Shown here one piece after another: positions 27,595 to 37,873 of a stretch of 64,000 nucleotides of DNA (positions are counted from its first letter, which is position 1; every line of letters begins with the position of its first letter). The translations under genes and the position numbers were made by a program. The notes under the pieces were generated by a model. The model was not told the DNA's origin and did not search any database. It saw only the letters and a list, made by a program, of their open reading frames with translations. This stretch comes from Saprospiraceae bacterium. GTDB lineage: Bacteria > Bacteroidota > Bacteroidia > Chitinophagales > Saprospiraceae. The DNA lies in contig JADKCF010000012.1 of the NCBI GenBank assembly GCA_016714765.1, forward strand, positions 62,001-126,000. The letters are read 5' to 3'.

Positions 27595-27602
27595 ACAAAT
27601 AT
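27595..27602 (-). promoter_or_regulatory. -7 promoter element of acs
   Basis: TATATTTG on the minus strand, 21 nt before the acs ATG. The AT-rich gap up to the response regulator stop (27603-27802) holds nothing else I can support. Confidence 0.5.
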
Positions 27603-27802
27603 ATAAATATATAGATTAATAGATATAATAAAATTGAAAGTTTTTAAAAAATAATGACGCAAATCATATTTTCACAAATAATGCCAAACTTAATTTTAAA
27701 TTTTGCGAAACAACTTAATTCAAAAACTATGAATGTCAATAAAGCGGATAATCTATTCATAATCATGAATACGCCTTCTGATGAAAATCCACAGATGGTT
27801 GT

Positions 27803-28195
27803 TTATGACTTGATTGTCAGCGACAGTACTTCCTGGACTTTGTCCGTTATCTCATCATTATCAAAGGGCTTTATAATATAGCTCTCAGCACCAGAATCAT
27901 AACCTTCCATTTTGTCATGTGCCGTACCTTTAGCTGTAAGAAAGATAATGGCAGTTTTATCAAGTACCTCTTGATTTCTGATATACTTAGCAACTGAAAA
28001 TCCATCCATACCCGGCATCATGACATCCAGTATCACCAGATCAGGGATCACACTGGTCACCATCTCCACAGCGGTGACGCCATCATAGCAAGCGTACACA
28101 TCATAGCCTTGTTCTTCCATCAAGTATCTGAGAGCCAATACAATATTGGGTTCGTCATCTACTATGATTATTTTTTTTAAAGGATTGCTTATCAT
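27803..28195 (-). CDS. Single-domain response regulator (receiver only)
   Basis: 130 residues: one CheY-like receiver with acidic pocket Asp13-Asp14, phospho-acceptor Asp57 in LVILDVMMPGMDG, Thr in FLTAK and Lys in YIIKPFD. There is no output domain, so it signals through protein contacts or a phosphorelay rather than by binding DNA. It lies between the symporter-kinase (upstream, same strand) and acs, and is the likely partner of that kinase. Confidence 0.9.
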   Translation of the reverse strand: MISNPLKKIIIVDDEPNIVLALRYLMEEQGYDVYACYDGVTAVEMVTSVIPDLVILDVMMPGMDGFSVAKYIRNQEVLDKTAIIFLTAKGTAHDKMEGYDSGAESYIIKPFDNDEITDKVQEVLSLTIKS

Positions 28196-28358
28196 TTGCT
28201 ATCGGTGACTTTAGAAGCACAAAATAAATAATTATTAAAACATGAAGTATAGATGGGGTTAAAAATCTAAAAATTCATTTTTTAATATAAAACTAAACGA
28301 TCCATGATTTTCATCAAAAGACCAGTCATAACTTAAAATTGTCTAAAAAAATGCCCAT

Positions 28359-31067
28359 TTAATCTGCGGGAAAAAGGAGTGCAAAGGTGGTACCTTCCTC
28401 TTCTGAAGATGTGAGGAAAACGCTACCTCCTGCCTGTTCTACAAATTTGCGCGTGATATAAAGCCCTAAGCCGCTGCCTTCAGGTTTTGCCAGGTTGCCA
28501 TCCTTGACCTGCGTAAACTTGTCAAATATTTTAGAATGATAAGCTTCCGGTATATGTTGACCGTTGTTCCAAAATTTTAAAGAAACTTCCCTTGAAAGTA
28601 TGTTTTCATCTACCTCGATCTTAATGATACCATGTAGCGGATCGCAGAATTTTATAGCATTAGAAAGTAGATTGAGTAATACCTGCAAAACCTTATCCTG
28701 ATTTAGTCGAATAAAAATATCAGTCTTCTTTTCCTCCCAGATGAGGTCGATGCCCCTCTCTTCCAATTGTGGCTGCAGCCTCTTTAAAGCTATTTTGAGT
28801 GTTTCGTTGATGGACGACGATTCACCAGAATTAACTTTTTCAACATCTAATTTCTCTACCTCGAGTACTTGATTAATCAGACGCCGGATACGATCGCATT
28901 CGTTGAGAATAATTGTCAGAAATTCTTTTTTTGTTTTGGGATCAATATCATCTTTCTTGTCCAGAATCTGAGCAAATGATCTGATGGTTGTGATGGGTGT
29001 TCTTAGCTCATGTGTGACCGTGGACACGAATTCTGCTTTCAATACATCCAATTGCTTTAATTGCGTATTGACATCCGCCAACTCCTTTGTGGTTTGAGTT
29101 AGCTCTTCAGTTTTTCCCTCCAATGCCTGGCTGTATTCGAGGATTTCTTTTGTCTGTTTTAAGAGGTCGTTGAGTTGTTCTAGCGTAATATTTTGCCGAC
29201 GTATATCGGTGCTCAACAAGAGACTAGCTGAAGCTGAACCAAAGGCTCCAGTCAGATTTTTTTCTATGTAATTAATAAATTCATTGCTGGCATTGTCATC
29301 ATCTTTTTCACTGACTTTGCCATCAAAATCGTTCAGCAGTTTTCGGGCCTTAGTACTGCCAAGGTATCTTATCAGTAATTGCCTTAGCTGCTGCACTGAA
29401 GCTTCACGAGGTATAACTTCTACATCAGGCGAATTGGTGTATTTTTCAATATTGATAAATAAGTCACCCTGAGCAAGCTCGTCCACATCCTGACTTGTCA
29501 ATAAAGACACAACTACAAATAAGCCAATATTCACTATCATGCTCCATATACAGGCATTGGATATGTGATCAGTATTTTCCAGCCCGAATAAGGCATACGG
29601 CTTGAGCCAGTCTACTCCGAAATATCCCTGTGTCAGCAAACTCCCATCGATAATGCCACTCTCGGCCAAAGTGGGTATAGGCAATGTAATGAGCCAGATT
29701 AAAAAACCACCAATAAGCCCGCTAGCTGCTCCTTTTTATTGGCTCCGGTCCAGAATAGACCACCGATTATAGCAGGTGCCAGCTGCAGAATAGCCGTAAA
29801 AGAAATTAAACCGATAGATACAAGTGGGAAATTATTACTTACTGACTTGTAAAACCATATGCCAGAAACATGATAATGACTATCACAACTCGCCTGATAT
29901 AGAGTAACCATACTGATAGATATGCATAACCTCTGGCAGCAGCTGTTCTGGTTTTCAGGATAATTGGCATTAAAATGTTATTCGAAACCATGATACTGAG
30001 CGCTATTACCGCCAATACTACCATACTCGCAGAAGCAGAAAACCCTCCCAGGTAAACGAACAAAGCAAGCCAGTCGTATCCCTGTGATAGAGGAAGACTG
30101 ATCAAAAACATATCAGGCTCAGCATCAGTGGGCAAAAGCAACTTTCCGGCAATAGCTATGGGTAAAACAAAAAAAGAAATCAATAACATATATGCGGGAA
30201 AAAACCAGGATGCTTGCCTTGTAAAGCTTATATTGTTGTTTTCGACTACAGAAACATGAAACTGTCTGGGCAGAAAGACCACTGATACTGCAGATAGAAT
30301 CATCACCCAAAACCAATTGGTAGTGGCCGGTGCTCATGTTTTAAGTTGCATCAAATGGGATGTGTATTCATTTTCCATACCTTTAGAAAACACATCTCCC
30401 AACCCATTGAATAACACATAAACAACAAATATACCTCCAAAAAGGAAAGCAATTAATTTCACTATTGATTCGAAAGCAATAGCAGCAATGAGACCTTCGT
30501 GCCTTTCATTTGGATCGAGACTTCTGGTTCCAAAAAGTATAGTAAATACTGATAATAATATGGTGAAATAATTGACCTTGTCTCTGTAAAAAGAGGATGA
30601 ATCCCAAAATACATCATCTGTACCTAAGTCAGTAATAATATCAAAACTATGACCAATGGCCTTCAATTGAATGCTGATATAGGGAATTATACCAAAGACC
30701 AAAATAATAGTAGTGATAGCTCCTAAAAAGTACTTTTACCATATCTCGAAGATATAAAGTCTGCAATGGACGTTACCCTTTGTTGTTTGGAGATCAGTAT
30801 AATCTTACGCATCAACATATACCATACTGGCGAAATAATGGTGGGTCCCAGGTAGACAGCTACGTATCCCAAACCTGAATCTGCCGCTCTACCGATGCTA
30901 CCATAAAATGTCCAGACAGTACAATAAACAGCCAATGACAAGGAGTAAACATATGGATTATTGACTATGCTCTGACCACTTTTGGATCTTCTATTGGCAT
31001 ATATTGCAATTCCAAACAGCAATACAAGATAAATCAACGATACCAATATGACAATACTTGCCTCCAT
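28359..31067 (-). CDS. Na+/solute symporter-histidine kinase fusion, CrbS-like (multiply frameshifted)
   Basis: About 900 residues when joined. The N-terminal two-thirds is a sodium:solute symporter domain (MEASIVILVSLIYLVLLFG, YCTVWTFYGSIGRAADSGLGY, FLPRQFHVSVVENN, LAPAIIGGLFW). After a coiled coil comes HisKA with His in VSTVTHELRTPITTI and a HATPase domain (NLLSNAIKFCD, EGSGLGLYITRKF). This plan is that of CrbS and CbrA sensors; with acs next door, acetate sensing is the best guess. The frame is broken at about 30723-30727, 29860 and 29734-29738 (each one base in a homopolymer), and an in-frame TGA interrupts it at 30334-30336. Correcting the three shifts gives family sequence throughout. 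Confidence 0.85.
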
Positions 31068-31070
31068 CCA

Positions 31071-31256
31071 TCAATTCTTTTTACTGGACAAAAGGTAAGT
31101 AAAAAATATGACCCAAAGCCACAGAAAAAAGATGAAGAAATACAACATGGGTACGCCCAAAATAAAATGAGGTTTATTAAAAATGGACATAACAGGAAAA
31201 TTGAAGATAATCATTCCTGCAATGAATAAAGCCCACCTGAGTTCGCGTCTTCTCAT
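31071..31256 (-). CDS. Small two-helix membrane protein preceding the symporter-kinase
   Basis: 61 residues with two hydrophobic helices (WALFIAGMIIFNFPVMSIF and FILGVPMLYFFIFFLWLWVIFFTYLL) and a charged C-terminus (SSKKN). It ends 3 nt before the symporter-kinase start on the same strand. Small proteins of this type (DUF3311-like) are regularly encoded beside sodium:solute symporters, which supports that it is real and part of the operon. Function unknown. Confidence 0.75.
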   Translation of the reverse strand: MRRRELRWALFIAGMIIFNFPVMSIFNKPHFILGVPMLYFFIFFLWLWVIFFTYLLSSKKN

Positions 31257-31469
31257 GAGGATACCGTGTGTTATTTCAGGATAAAAGTAGAAAAAAAGAT
31301 ATCATTTATTCAATAATTATACTGGCAAATAAAAAATAATAGATTTACAGACACACATATCCTGCGAAAAAGCCAATGAAATAAAAGTCCTCAGGAATTC
31401 AAAAAACATTTCTGTCAAAAACTTCGTTACTTTTACAAGTATATTTAAAAATCATTTTTACTCTTGCAA

Positions 31470-32200
31470 ATGAACATACGAATTATTTTCACATTTCTCC
31501 TGGCTACCGTAATTACATACAATGGGAGTACACAGTTTGGTCTAAGGCTAAAATATAATCAAAACAACTTTTCTGACTGGGAAAAAGCAATCCAAAACAG
31601 ATTCAATGCAGATGAAAAACTCTTGTCGTCAGGATATGAAGCGGGATTGGATTATTGGTTCAGAACAAAAAAAGGAGAATCGAATTTATGCCTGAATTGG
31701 CTTACTCTTATGCCAGTACATCTTTTGATAATCCTGTTATAGATAAAATTAATTTTTCATCTGTGCATTTTAATTTTAACACCCAAATTTATGCTTTAGA
31801 CCTGGAGGGAGATTGCAATTGCCCAACGTTTTCAAAACAGGGGCCTTCCATAAACAAAGGATTATTTTTCCATTTTACACCTGGAATCAGCTATTATAAT
31901 GCGGAAGGTTTAACAACTCTGACTACTTCTGAGTCATGGTCTGATTCCACTTCCGAAGGGTGGGCTTTTAAGGGTGGTGTTGGCGTTGGACTTGACCTTG
32001 GCCTAAGTGATTTACTGACCATCACTCCTATCATCTCTTACTACTTCAACACGGCTATGAACTGGCAAAAGCTGGATAAAAGGGTGGTAGACAATGGCTT
32101 TGCTTACCTGGATTCAAAATCCCAACCTAAACAACTCCAACTTACCATAAGACTTGGCTTCAGACCGGATTATGGTCGGGGTGGCAGAAGAAGGAGGTAA
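31470..32200 (+). CDS. Outer-membrane beta-barrel protein (frameshifted)
   Basis: Start at the ATG 31470 (MNIRIIFTFLLATVITYNGSTQFG), a signal peptide; a TTG six bases upstream is in frame but unlikely. The frame breaks near 31670-31677 in the A-run of FRTKK; adding one base gives RTKKRRIEFMPELAYSYASTSF and continues to 32200. The rest alternates polar and aromatic residues as in small barrels (GLFFHFTPGISYYNAEG, PIISYYFNTAMNW, LTIRLGF) and ends LTIRLGFRPDYGRGGRRRR. It precedes the helicase gene by 4 nt, an odd pairing for a membrane protein. Confidence 0.7.
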
Positions 32201-32204
32201 GAAT

Positions 32205-33503
32205 ATGAAAGTTCCAGTGACACTTAGTGCTGAATTTACTGGTATTCTCGATCAACTGGAATATACAAATGATCATCTATTTATTACAGGTAGAGCCGGC
32301 ACTGGCAAATCTACCCTGCTGCAAGTATTCAGGACTACCACCAAAAAAAGAGTGGTAGTACTCGCACCCACAGGTATTGCAGCCCTTAATGTCAGAGGGC
32401 AGACCATCCATTCGTTCTTTGGTTTCCCCCCCAGACTACTCAATAAATCAGAAATAGAAAAAAGGCGCAACTTTCGCATATATGTCAATATCGATATGAT
32501 CATCATAGATGAAATTTCTATGGTTAGAGCAGATATAATCGATAACATAGATTACTTCCTAAGGGTCAATCGCAATCTCAATGCACCATTTGGTGGTGTG
32601 CAGATGATATTTTTTGGTGATTTGTTCCAACTGCCTCCAGTGGTTTCGACTCCTTTCGAAAAGGAATATTTCCGTACAACATACCAAACACCTTATTTTT
32701 TCTCTGCCCAGGTGATGGGTACCCTGTCTCTCAAGATGGTAGAACTGCTGCATGTATATAGGCAGGAAGAGCGAAACTTTATCAACCTCCTGGACAATAT
32801 CAGGCTCAATTGCCTGGATTATGATGATTTTATCTACCTCAATGAGAGGCATCTTCCTGTTCCTGATGATGACGACTATTATATCACACTCTGCAGTCGC
32901 AATGATGTGGCCAACAGGATAAATGAACATGAGCTGAAAGCAATCGCTTTGCCGGCAGTGGATTATCAGGCAACAGTAGCAGGTGAGTTTAATCCGCAGC
33001 TCTACCCTACTGAGTCTAATCTCATACTCAAGGAAGGAGCACAGGTAATGTTTGTCAAAAACGACCTTCAGAAACAATATGTAAATGGTACCATCGGTAT
33101 CATCACAGAAGCCAATTATGAGCGGATTTTAGTGAGACTGCCCGATGCCGATCAAGGACATGAAAAGATCATAGAAGTAGATAAGCAGGAATGGGAAATT
33201 TTAAAATATGAAAATGATCCTGAAAAGCCTCATCAGATCAACACCAAGGTGGTCGGCACTTTTAAGCAATATCCACTCAAGCTAGCCTGGGCCATCACCA
33301 TACACAAGAGTCAGGGAAAAACCTTCGATCGGGTGATCATTGATATGGGAAGTGGGGCTTTCGAAAGCGGTCAAAGCTATGTCGCACTCAGCAGATGCAG
33401 AACACTAGAAGGCGTTATACTCAAACAGCCCTTGCGTAACAGGGATATTATTGTCGATGATAGAATCACAGAGTATTATGAACAGATCAAGTACCTTAGT
33501 TAA
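32205..33503 (+). CDS. PIF1/RecD-like superfamily 1 DNA helicase
   Basis: About 432 residues. Walker A FITGRAGTGKSTLL, motif Ia LAPTGIAALNVRGQTIHSFF, DEAD-type Walker B IIIDEISMVRAD, then GDLFQLPPV, the motif around QVMFVKNDLQKQYVNG, and the C-terminal AWAITIHKSQGKTFDRVIID with YVALSRC (motifs V and VI). These are PIF1-family signatures: 5'-3' unwinding, often in repair, recombination or mobile DNA. The ATG at 32205 is preceded by AGGAGG at 32191-32197, one of the few clear Shine-Dalgarno-like sites in the window, and this decides the start. No recombination partner is nearby. Confidence 0.93.
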   Translation: MKVPVTLSAEFTGILDQLEYTNDHLFITGRAGTGKSTLLQVFRTTTKKRVVVLAPTGIAALNVRGQTIHSFFGFPPRLLNKSEIEKRRNFRIYVNIDMIIIDEISMVRADIIDNIDYFLRVNRNLNAPFGGVQMIFFGDLFQLPPVVSTPFEKEYFRTTYQTPYFFSAQVMGTLSLKMVELLHVYRQEERNFINLLDNIRLNCLDYDDFIYLNERHLPVPDDDDYYITLCSRNDVANRINEHELKAIALPAVDYQATVAGEFNPQLYPTESNLILKEGAQVMFVKNDLQKQYVNGTIGIITEANYERILVRLPDADQGHEKIIEVDKQEWEILKYENDPEKPHQINTKVVGTFKQYPLKLAWAITIHKSQGKTFDRVIIDMGSGAFESGQSYVALSRCRTLEGVILKQPLRNRDIIVDDRITEYYEQIKYLS

Positions 33504-33547
33504 AATACAGCAAAAGCAATAATCCCGCAATGAAAACTTAATGGTAT

Positions 33548-34582
33548 TTATGCTACTTTTTTTCTTCTTCTGTATTCAGCAAATGAAATCATCTTCCCTT
33601 CTTCCTCATCATAGAGATTGGCAAAAACACTATTAAACCCTTCCCAAAGTCCTACTTTATTGGTATATTTTTCAAAAACCGGAAACTCTTCGTTACAAGC
33701 TTTCAGGTTGTAATTAGGAATAGCAGGACTGAGATGGTGGATGTGATGGTAACCAATGTTGCCGGTGAGCCAATGCAAAACAGCAGGCAGGTCGTAATAG
33801 GTGCTTCCTTTGAGAGCCGAAACAACATAATTCCAGTTGTCCTTAGTGCTCTTGTAAACAGTTTCGTACTGATGCTGAATATAAAAAAACCAGAGTGCAT
33901 AGGTGCCAAAAAAGAATAGGTTGATCATTTGTACGATCAAAAAGGCTTTAAATCCAATCAGATAGCCTAACGTAAAATATATAAGGGCATAAAAGACATT
34001 TGCCCACTTTACTGTATCTTTCACCTTGGCAAAAACACCCTCTTTGAGAAATGCAAACCGATTATAAATTGCCACGTAAATAAATCCCCCGATTGTAAAA
34101 AGATATAATGGGTTCCTGTAAATACGGTATTTAATCTTGCCTATCGTAGACAAAGCCGCATACTGATCTACAGTGAGACACTCAATATCTCCAATGTCTG
34201 AATACTCAATCTGGCCGTTGTGCGAGTGATGAAAATTATGATTGGTGGCCCAGTATTTATAAGGTATAAAAGTAAAAAAACTGCTGATAATGCCTATGAT
34301 ATCGTTGGCACTTCGGTTATGAAGGAAGGACTTATGCCCACAATCATGCTGAATTATAAATATTCTTCCTAACAAAAATCCATTGAAAATCGCTAAACCT
34401 ATCACCCATAACACAGATGATTCGAATAGATAAAATTGTAAAATCCATATGGCTATAAAAATCCCGTAACTGTTGATAAGCTGGATGACTGCTTTTTTTG
34501 TATCAGGGACCTGATATTTTTTCAACATTTGGTGCCAATCCTTGACCTCCTCCAGCAATTCTGCTTTATTAAAACTCTTCAT
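33548..34582 (-). CDS. Membrane fatty acid desaturase
   Basis: 344 residues. Membrane helices flank three His boxes of the di-iron acyl desaturase family: QHDCGHKSF (about 94-102), HNFHHSHNG (about 128-136) and GYHHIHHL (about 290-297). It introduces double bonds in fatty acyl chains at the membrane; exact position (delta-5, -9 or -12) cannot be read from sequence. Single gene, convergent with the helicase. Nothing else is visible in the 259 nt upstream beyond the divergent glycosidase promoter. Confidence 0.9.
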   Translation of the reverse strand: MKSFNKAELLEEVKDWHQMLKKYQVPDTKKAVIQLINSYGIFIAIWILQFYLFESSVLWVIGLAIFNGFLLGRIFIIQHDCGHKSFLHNRSANDIIGIISSFFTFIPYKYWATNHNFHHSHNGQIEYSDIGDIECLTVDQYAALSTIGKIKYRIYRNPLYLFTIGGFIYVAIYNRFAFLKEGVFAKVKDTVKWANVFYALIYFTLGYLIGFKAFLIVQMINLFFFGTYALWFFYIQHQYETVYKSTKDNWNYVVSALKGSTYYDLPAVLHWLTGNIGYHHIHHLSPAIPNYNLKACNEEFPVFEKYTNKVGLWEGFNSVFANLYDEEEGKMISFAEYRRRKKVA

Positions 34583-34816
34583 TCTTTATTATTCATCATA
34601 AAACCCAAATGTCACCTTAATTGTTTAATTTCGTATTGTGTTTTTATTAAAAATTAGGGCATTTTTATTCTCCCCTTATCTTACTGTAATAATTGATATT
34701 GAATTTTGAAACCTTGTCATCCTCATTCACCCATCAGATGCAAGAATGTCATTATTTAATTCCTTGGTAAATAAAATTTTCAGTCACCTTATCAGATCGA
34801 TGCATACAAGATTAAC

Positions 34817-34824
34817 TATCTTTG
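34817..34824 (+). promoter_or_regulatory. -7 promoter element of the glycosidase gene
   Basis: TATCTTTG lies 17 nt before the ATG at 34842 and downstream of an earlier in-frame ATG (34746), supporting 34842 as the start. Confidence 0.55.
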
Positions 34825-34841
34825 CATATCATATTACTGCC

Positions 34842-37503
34842 ATGCAAAAGTACATTTTTATCTTCACTTTAGGAGTTCTCATTTCCTGCCATCCACCAAA
34901 AAAAATGAATACTGACATTTTATATTCATCAGAAGCATTTACACTTTACAATCATAAGATTGTCCAGGGTAATAATGTGGCTGTGGTTCACTCGCCGACT
35001 CATATTACTTCCAATTACAAAAGTCCCGCAAGTGACCATTTTTCGCGGCTCATCACATTTAAGCTTTCAGTCAATGAAAAAGACAATGAGCTGCCCGTCG
35101 GTGTGGATCATCAGGTAATCGTCAATGAAGAAAAGAATCGCCGGTAATTCTCTTCGGTTCGGTACCGGATAAAATCACTGATAAACCTGAGACTTTTTAC
35201 CTCCCAATTATAGCTATACCTTCAAGGTAGATATGTCTCCTGTAATCAAACAGTTTGAAGAAAAAGGATATTTTGAAGCGTATGATGGTACGAGAGTCGC
35301 ACGATCTGATTTTAAAGGGTTTTATATTGCAGGGGTTCGGCACCGTTAGGCTGGGACTTCGTAGGCCCAGACGAAAAGGCCTCAAGTTGGTAGATAGTGG
35401 CAAGGACAATATATATACTATTACACTTGTACTCAATCCGTATGATGCAAAAGGAGGCGAAGAAAACACCTGGCAAAAAACCTGGGATACCACTGACAAG
35501 CCTCAGTATAGTTCTGACCAACCGATAGTAGATGTACTATACAACCTTACTCTCGAAGAGGCTAAAAGGAATATAGAACCCGACGGTACCCTGCGTACTG
35601 GTGCCAAATGGGGCGGAGTCTGGACCAGAGACATATCTTACAGTATATTTTTGGCTTTTGCATATCATGAGCCCGAAATTGCTAAAAACAGTCTCATGAA
35701 AAAAGTAAGCAGGCAGAGAATCATACAAGACACTGGTTCCGGAGGTGCCTGGCCGATTTCATCTGACCGAACTACATGGGTGCTGGCAGCATGGGAGATT
35801 TACAAAGTGACTGGAGACCTGGACTGGCTCAGACAATCTTATATCGTTATAAAAAACACCCTTGACGATGACGCAAAAACAATCGGAATGACACGCTCAG
35901 GTATGAATCGTGGAGAATCTTCATTCCTTGATTGGCGTGAACAGACTTATCCCAAATGGATGGACAATAAAGATATCTACATGTCAGAAAACCTCGGTAC
36001 AAATGTTGTACATTTTCAGGCAAACATGATACTATCTCAAATGGCCTCCATCCTGGGTGAAGCATCAGACTCATACTTACAAAAAGCTCAAAAATAAAAA
36101 GCAGTATCAATCAGCAGCTGTGGATGGAAGACAAAGGCTACTATGCGCAATATTTGTATGGGAGAAAGAATTTGATTCGTTCGCCCAGATTTGAGGCTCT
36201 CGGTGAAGCATTGGCAGTACTTTTTGATGTGGCTGACACCGGACAATCCAAAGCCATTTTTGAAAAATCTCCCCTGACTAGCTATGGGGTATCTTGTATT
36301 TATCCACAAATACCAGGCATACCGCCGTACCACAACAATGCAGTTTGGCCGTTTGTACAATCGTACTGGAATCTTGCTGCGGCCAAAGCCGGCAATGAAA
36401 ATGCTCTTAATCACGGTCTGGCAGCTATATACAGAGCCGGTGGACTATTTCTTACCAATTATGAAAATTTTGTAGCCCAATCAGGTGATTTTAAGGGCAC
36501 TGAGATCAACTCCGACAGGATGCTCTGGAGCATGGCGGGTAATTTGGCTATGGTACACAGATTATTTATAGGTATGTCTTTTGAACCCCAAGGACTGAGA
36601 TTTCAACCCGTCATTCCAAAAATCTATGATGGTAATAAAAACCTCACAGGATTCAAATATAGAAATGCTACACTGGATATCAAGGTCCGTGGATTCGGCA
36701 ATAAAATATCCAGTATTAAAATGGATGGCAAAGAACTCTCTGATAATTTTTTGCCCGGTGATTTAAAAGGATATCATACTATCGACATCACCATGAACAA
36801 TTTGCCATTTAACAAGGCACCTATCCAAGTAGTCGAAAATGTATTCAGCCCTCTCAATCCTTTAACCCGACTTATTGATGATAATTTGACTTGGGATCCC
36901 GTAAAGGCTGCAGTCGCTTACAAGGTATACAAAAATGGATCTCTTGTAGCTGTTATAAAAAACACTTCGTACCTAATTCTTGAAAGTGAAACTGCAGAGT
37001 ACAGTGTCAGTGCAGTAGATAGTCATGACTGGGAATCCTTTATGAGTGAACCCATCCTTGTAGCTTCAGACGATAAAATACAGTTATTCCAGATGGAAGA
37101 CATTGCAGAAAAGGCTGCACTACCCTATTCCAACTTTCAGGGAAATGGATTTGTGGAAATATCAAATGATAAAAACAGAAAGATTACTATCAATGTCCAA
37201 GTCACAAAAGCGGGCAGGTATCTGGCAGACTTCAGATATGCAAATGGGTCTGGACCATGGAATACGGACAACAAATGTGCAATAAGAAGCATGTATGTCA
37301 ATAATTCCTATCATGGTGTGATAGTGATGCCACAAAGAGGTCAGAATGAATGGTCAGAATGGGGTTGGTCTAATCTGTGCGAGCTGGAATTAAAAACAGG
37401 AAAAAATGAGATTACAGTCATGTTTGAACCCTGGAATATTAATATGAATGGAGAGGTCAACACTGCCATGCTGGATTACATGAGATTGATCAATGTAGAT
37501 TAA
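34842..37503 (+). CDS. Secreted six-hairpin (alpha/alpha) glycosidase with C-terminal accessory domains (multiply frameshifted)
   Basis: Start MQKYIFIFTLGVLISCH, a lipoprotein signal. Joined, about 885 residues. An N-terminal beta domain is followed by an (alpha/alpha) barrel: RTGAKWGGVWTRDISYSI, GGAWPISSDRTTWVLAAWE, DWREQTYPKWMD, then PPYHNNAVWPFVQSYW and TEINSDRMLWS. This resembles glycogen-debranching/GH63-like and rhamnosidase-type six-hairpin enzymes; the exact GH family is not certain. The C-terminal part has a beta-sandwich and a CBM35-like region (RYLADFRYANGSGPWNTDN). Frame breaks are at about 35143, 35200, 35335, 35395 and 36088; each restored frame matches the same protein. The number of breaks is the highest in the window, so it could be a true pseudogene. 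Confidence 0.7.
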
Positions 37504-37526
37504 ACAAAAATTTAAATATCTGAAAA

Positions 37527-37739
37527 ATGGGACTATTTACCAAAGATGAACCGAAAATGATGGAAGTAAAGGGCCGTCAAATCAAATGTCTGGTCTGCAA
37601 CAATGAATATTTTTATATAAGAGAAGGACAGCTCAATACTTCCACCGCCACTTTTTTTAATCTTGATTGGGCAAACAGGTCTGCTACCTGCATGGTTTGT
37701 TCTGAGTGTACCCACATCATGTGGTTTTTGGGTGATTGA
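37527..37739 (+). CDS. Small zinc-ribbon protein
   Basis: 70 residues with two CxxC pairs: IKCLVCNNEYF and TCMVCSECTHIMWFLGD. This knuckle arrangement is typical of small zinc-binding proteins that bind nucleic acid or partner proteins. 23 nt after the glycosidase stop on the same strand. Function unknown. Confidence 0.75.
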   Translation: MGLFTKDEPKMMEVKGRQIKCLVCNNEYFYIREGQLNTSTATFFNLDWANRSATCMVCSECTHIMWFLGD

Positions 37740-37873
37740 GTGCTTTTTTACATTGCTTTATCCACTTCTTTACCTTGGGCAAGACTGGCATTCCTCAGTT
37801 AGGTAAATAATTAAAAGGGAAATTGCTGATTTTTTGCAAAAAAACAGTACATTTAGTTTCAAATATAAAAGTA

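Noticed and set aside
27654..27881. 75-residue plus-strand frame between acs and the response regulator
   Set aside because: Its 3' part is antisense to the response regulator end, and the rest is AT-rich with no family resemblance or ribosome binding signal.
30334..30336. Selenocysteine or stop-codon readthrough at the in-frame TGA
   Set aside because: No SECIS-like structure is apparent, the position is not a redox site, and the same gene has other sequence errors.
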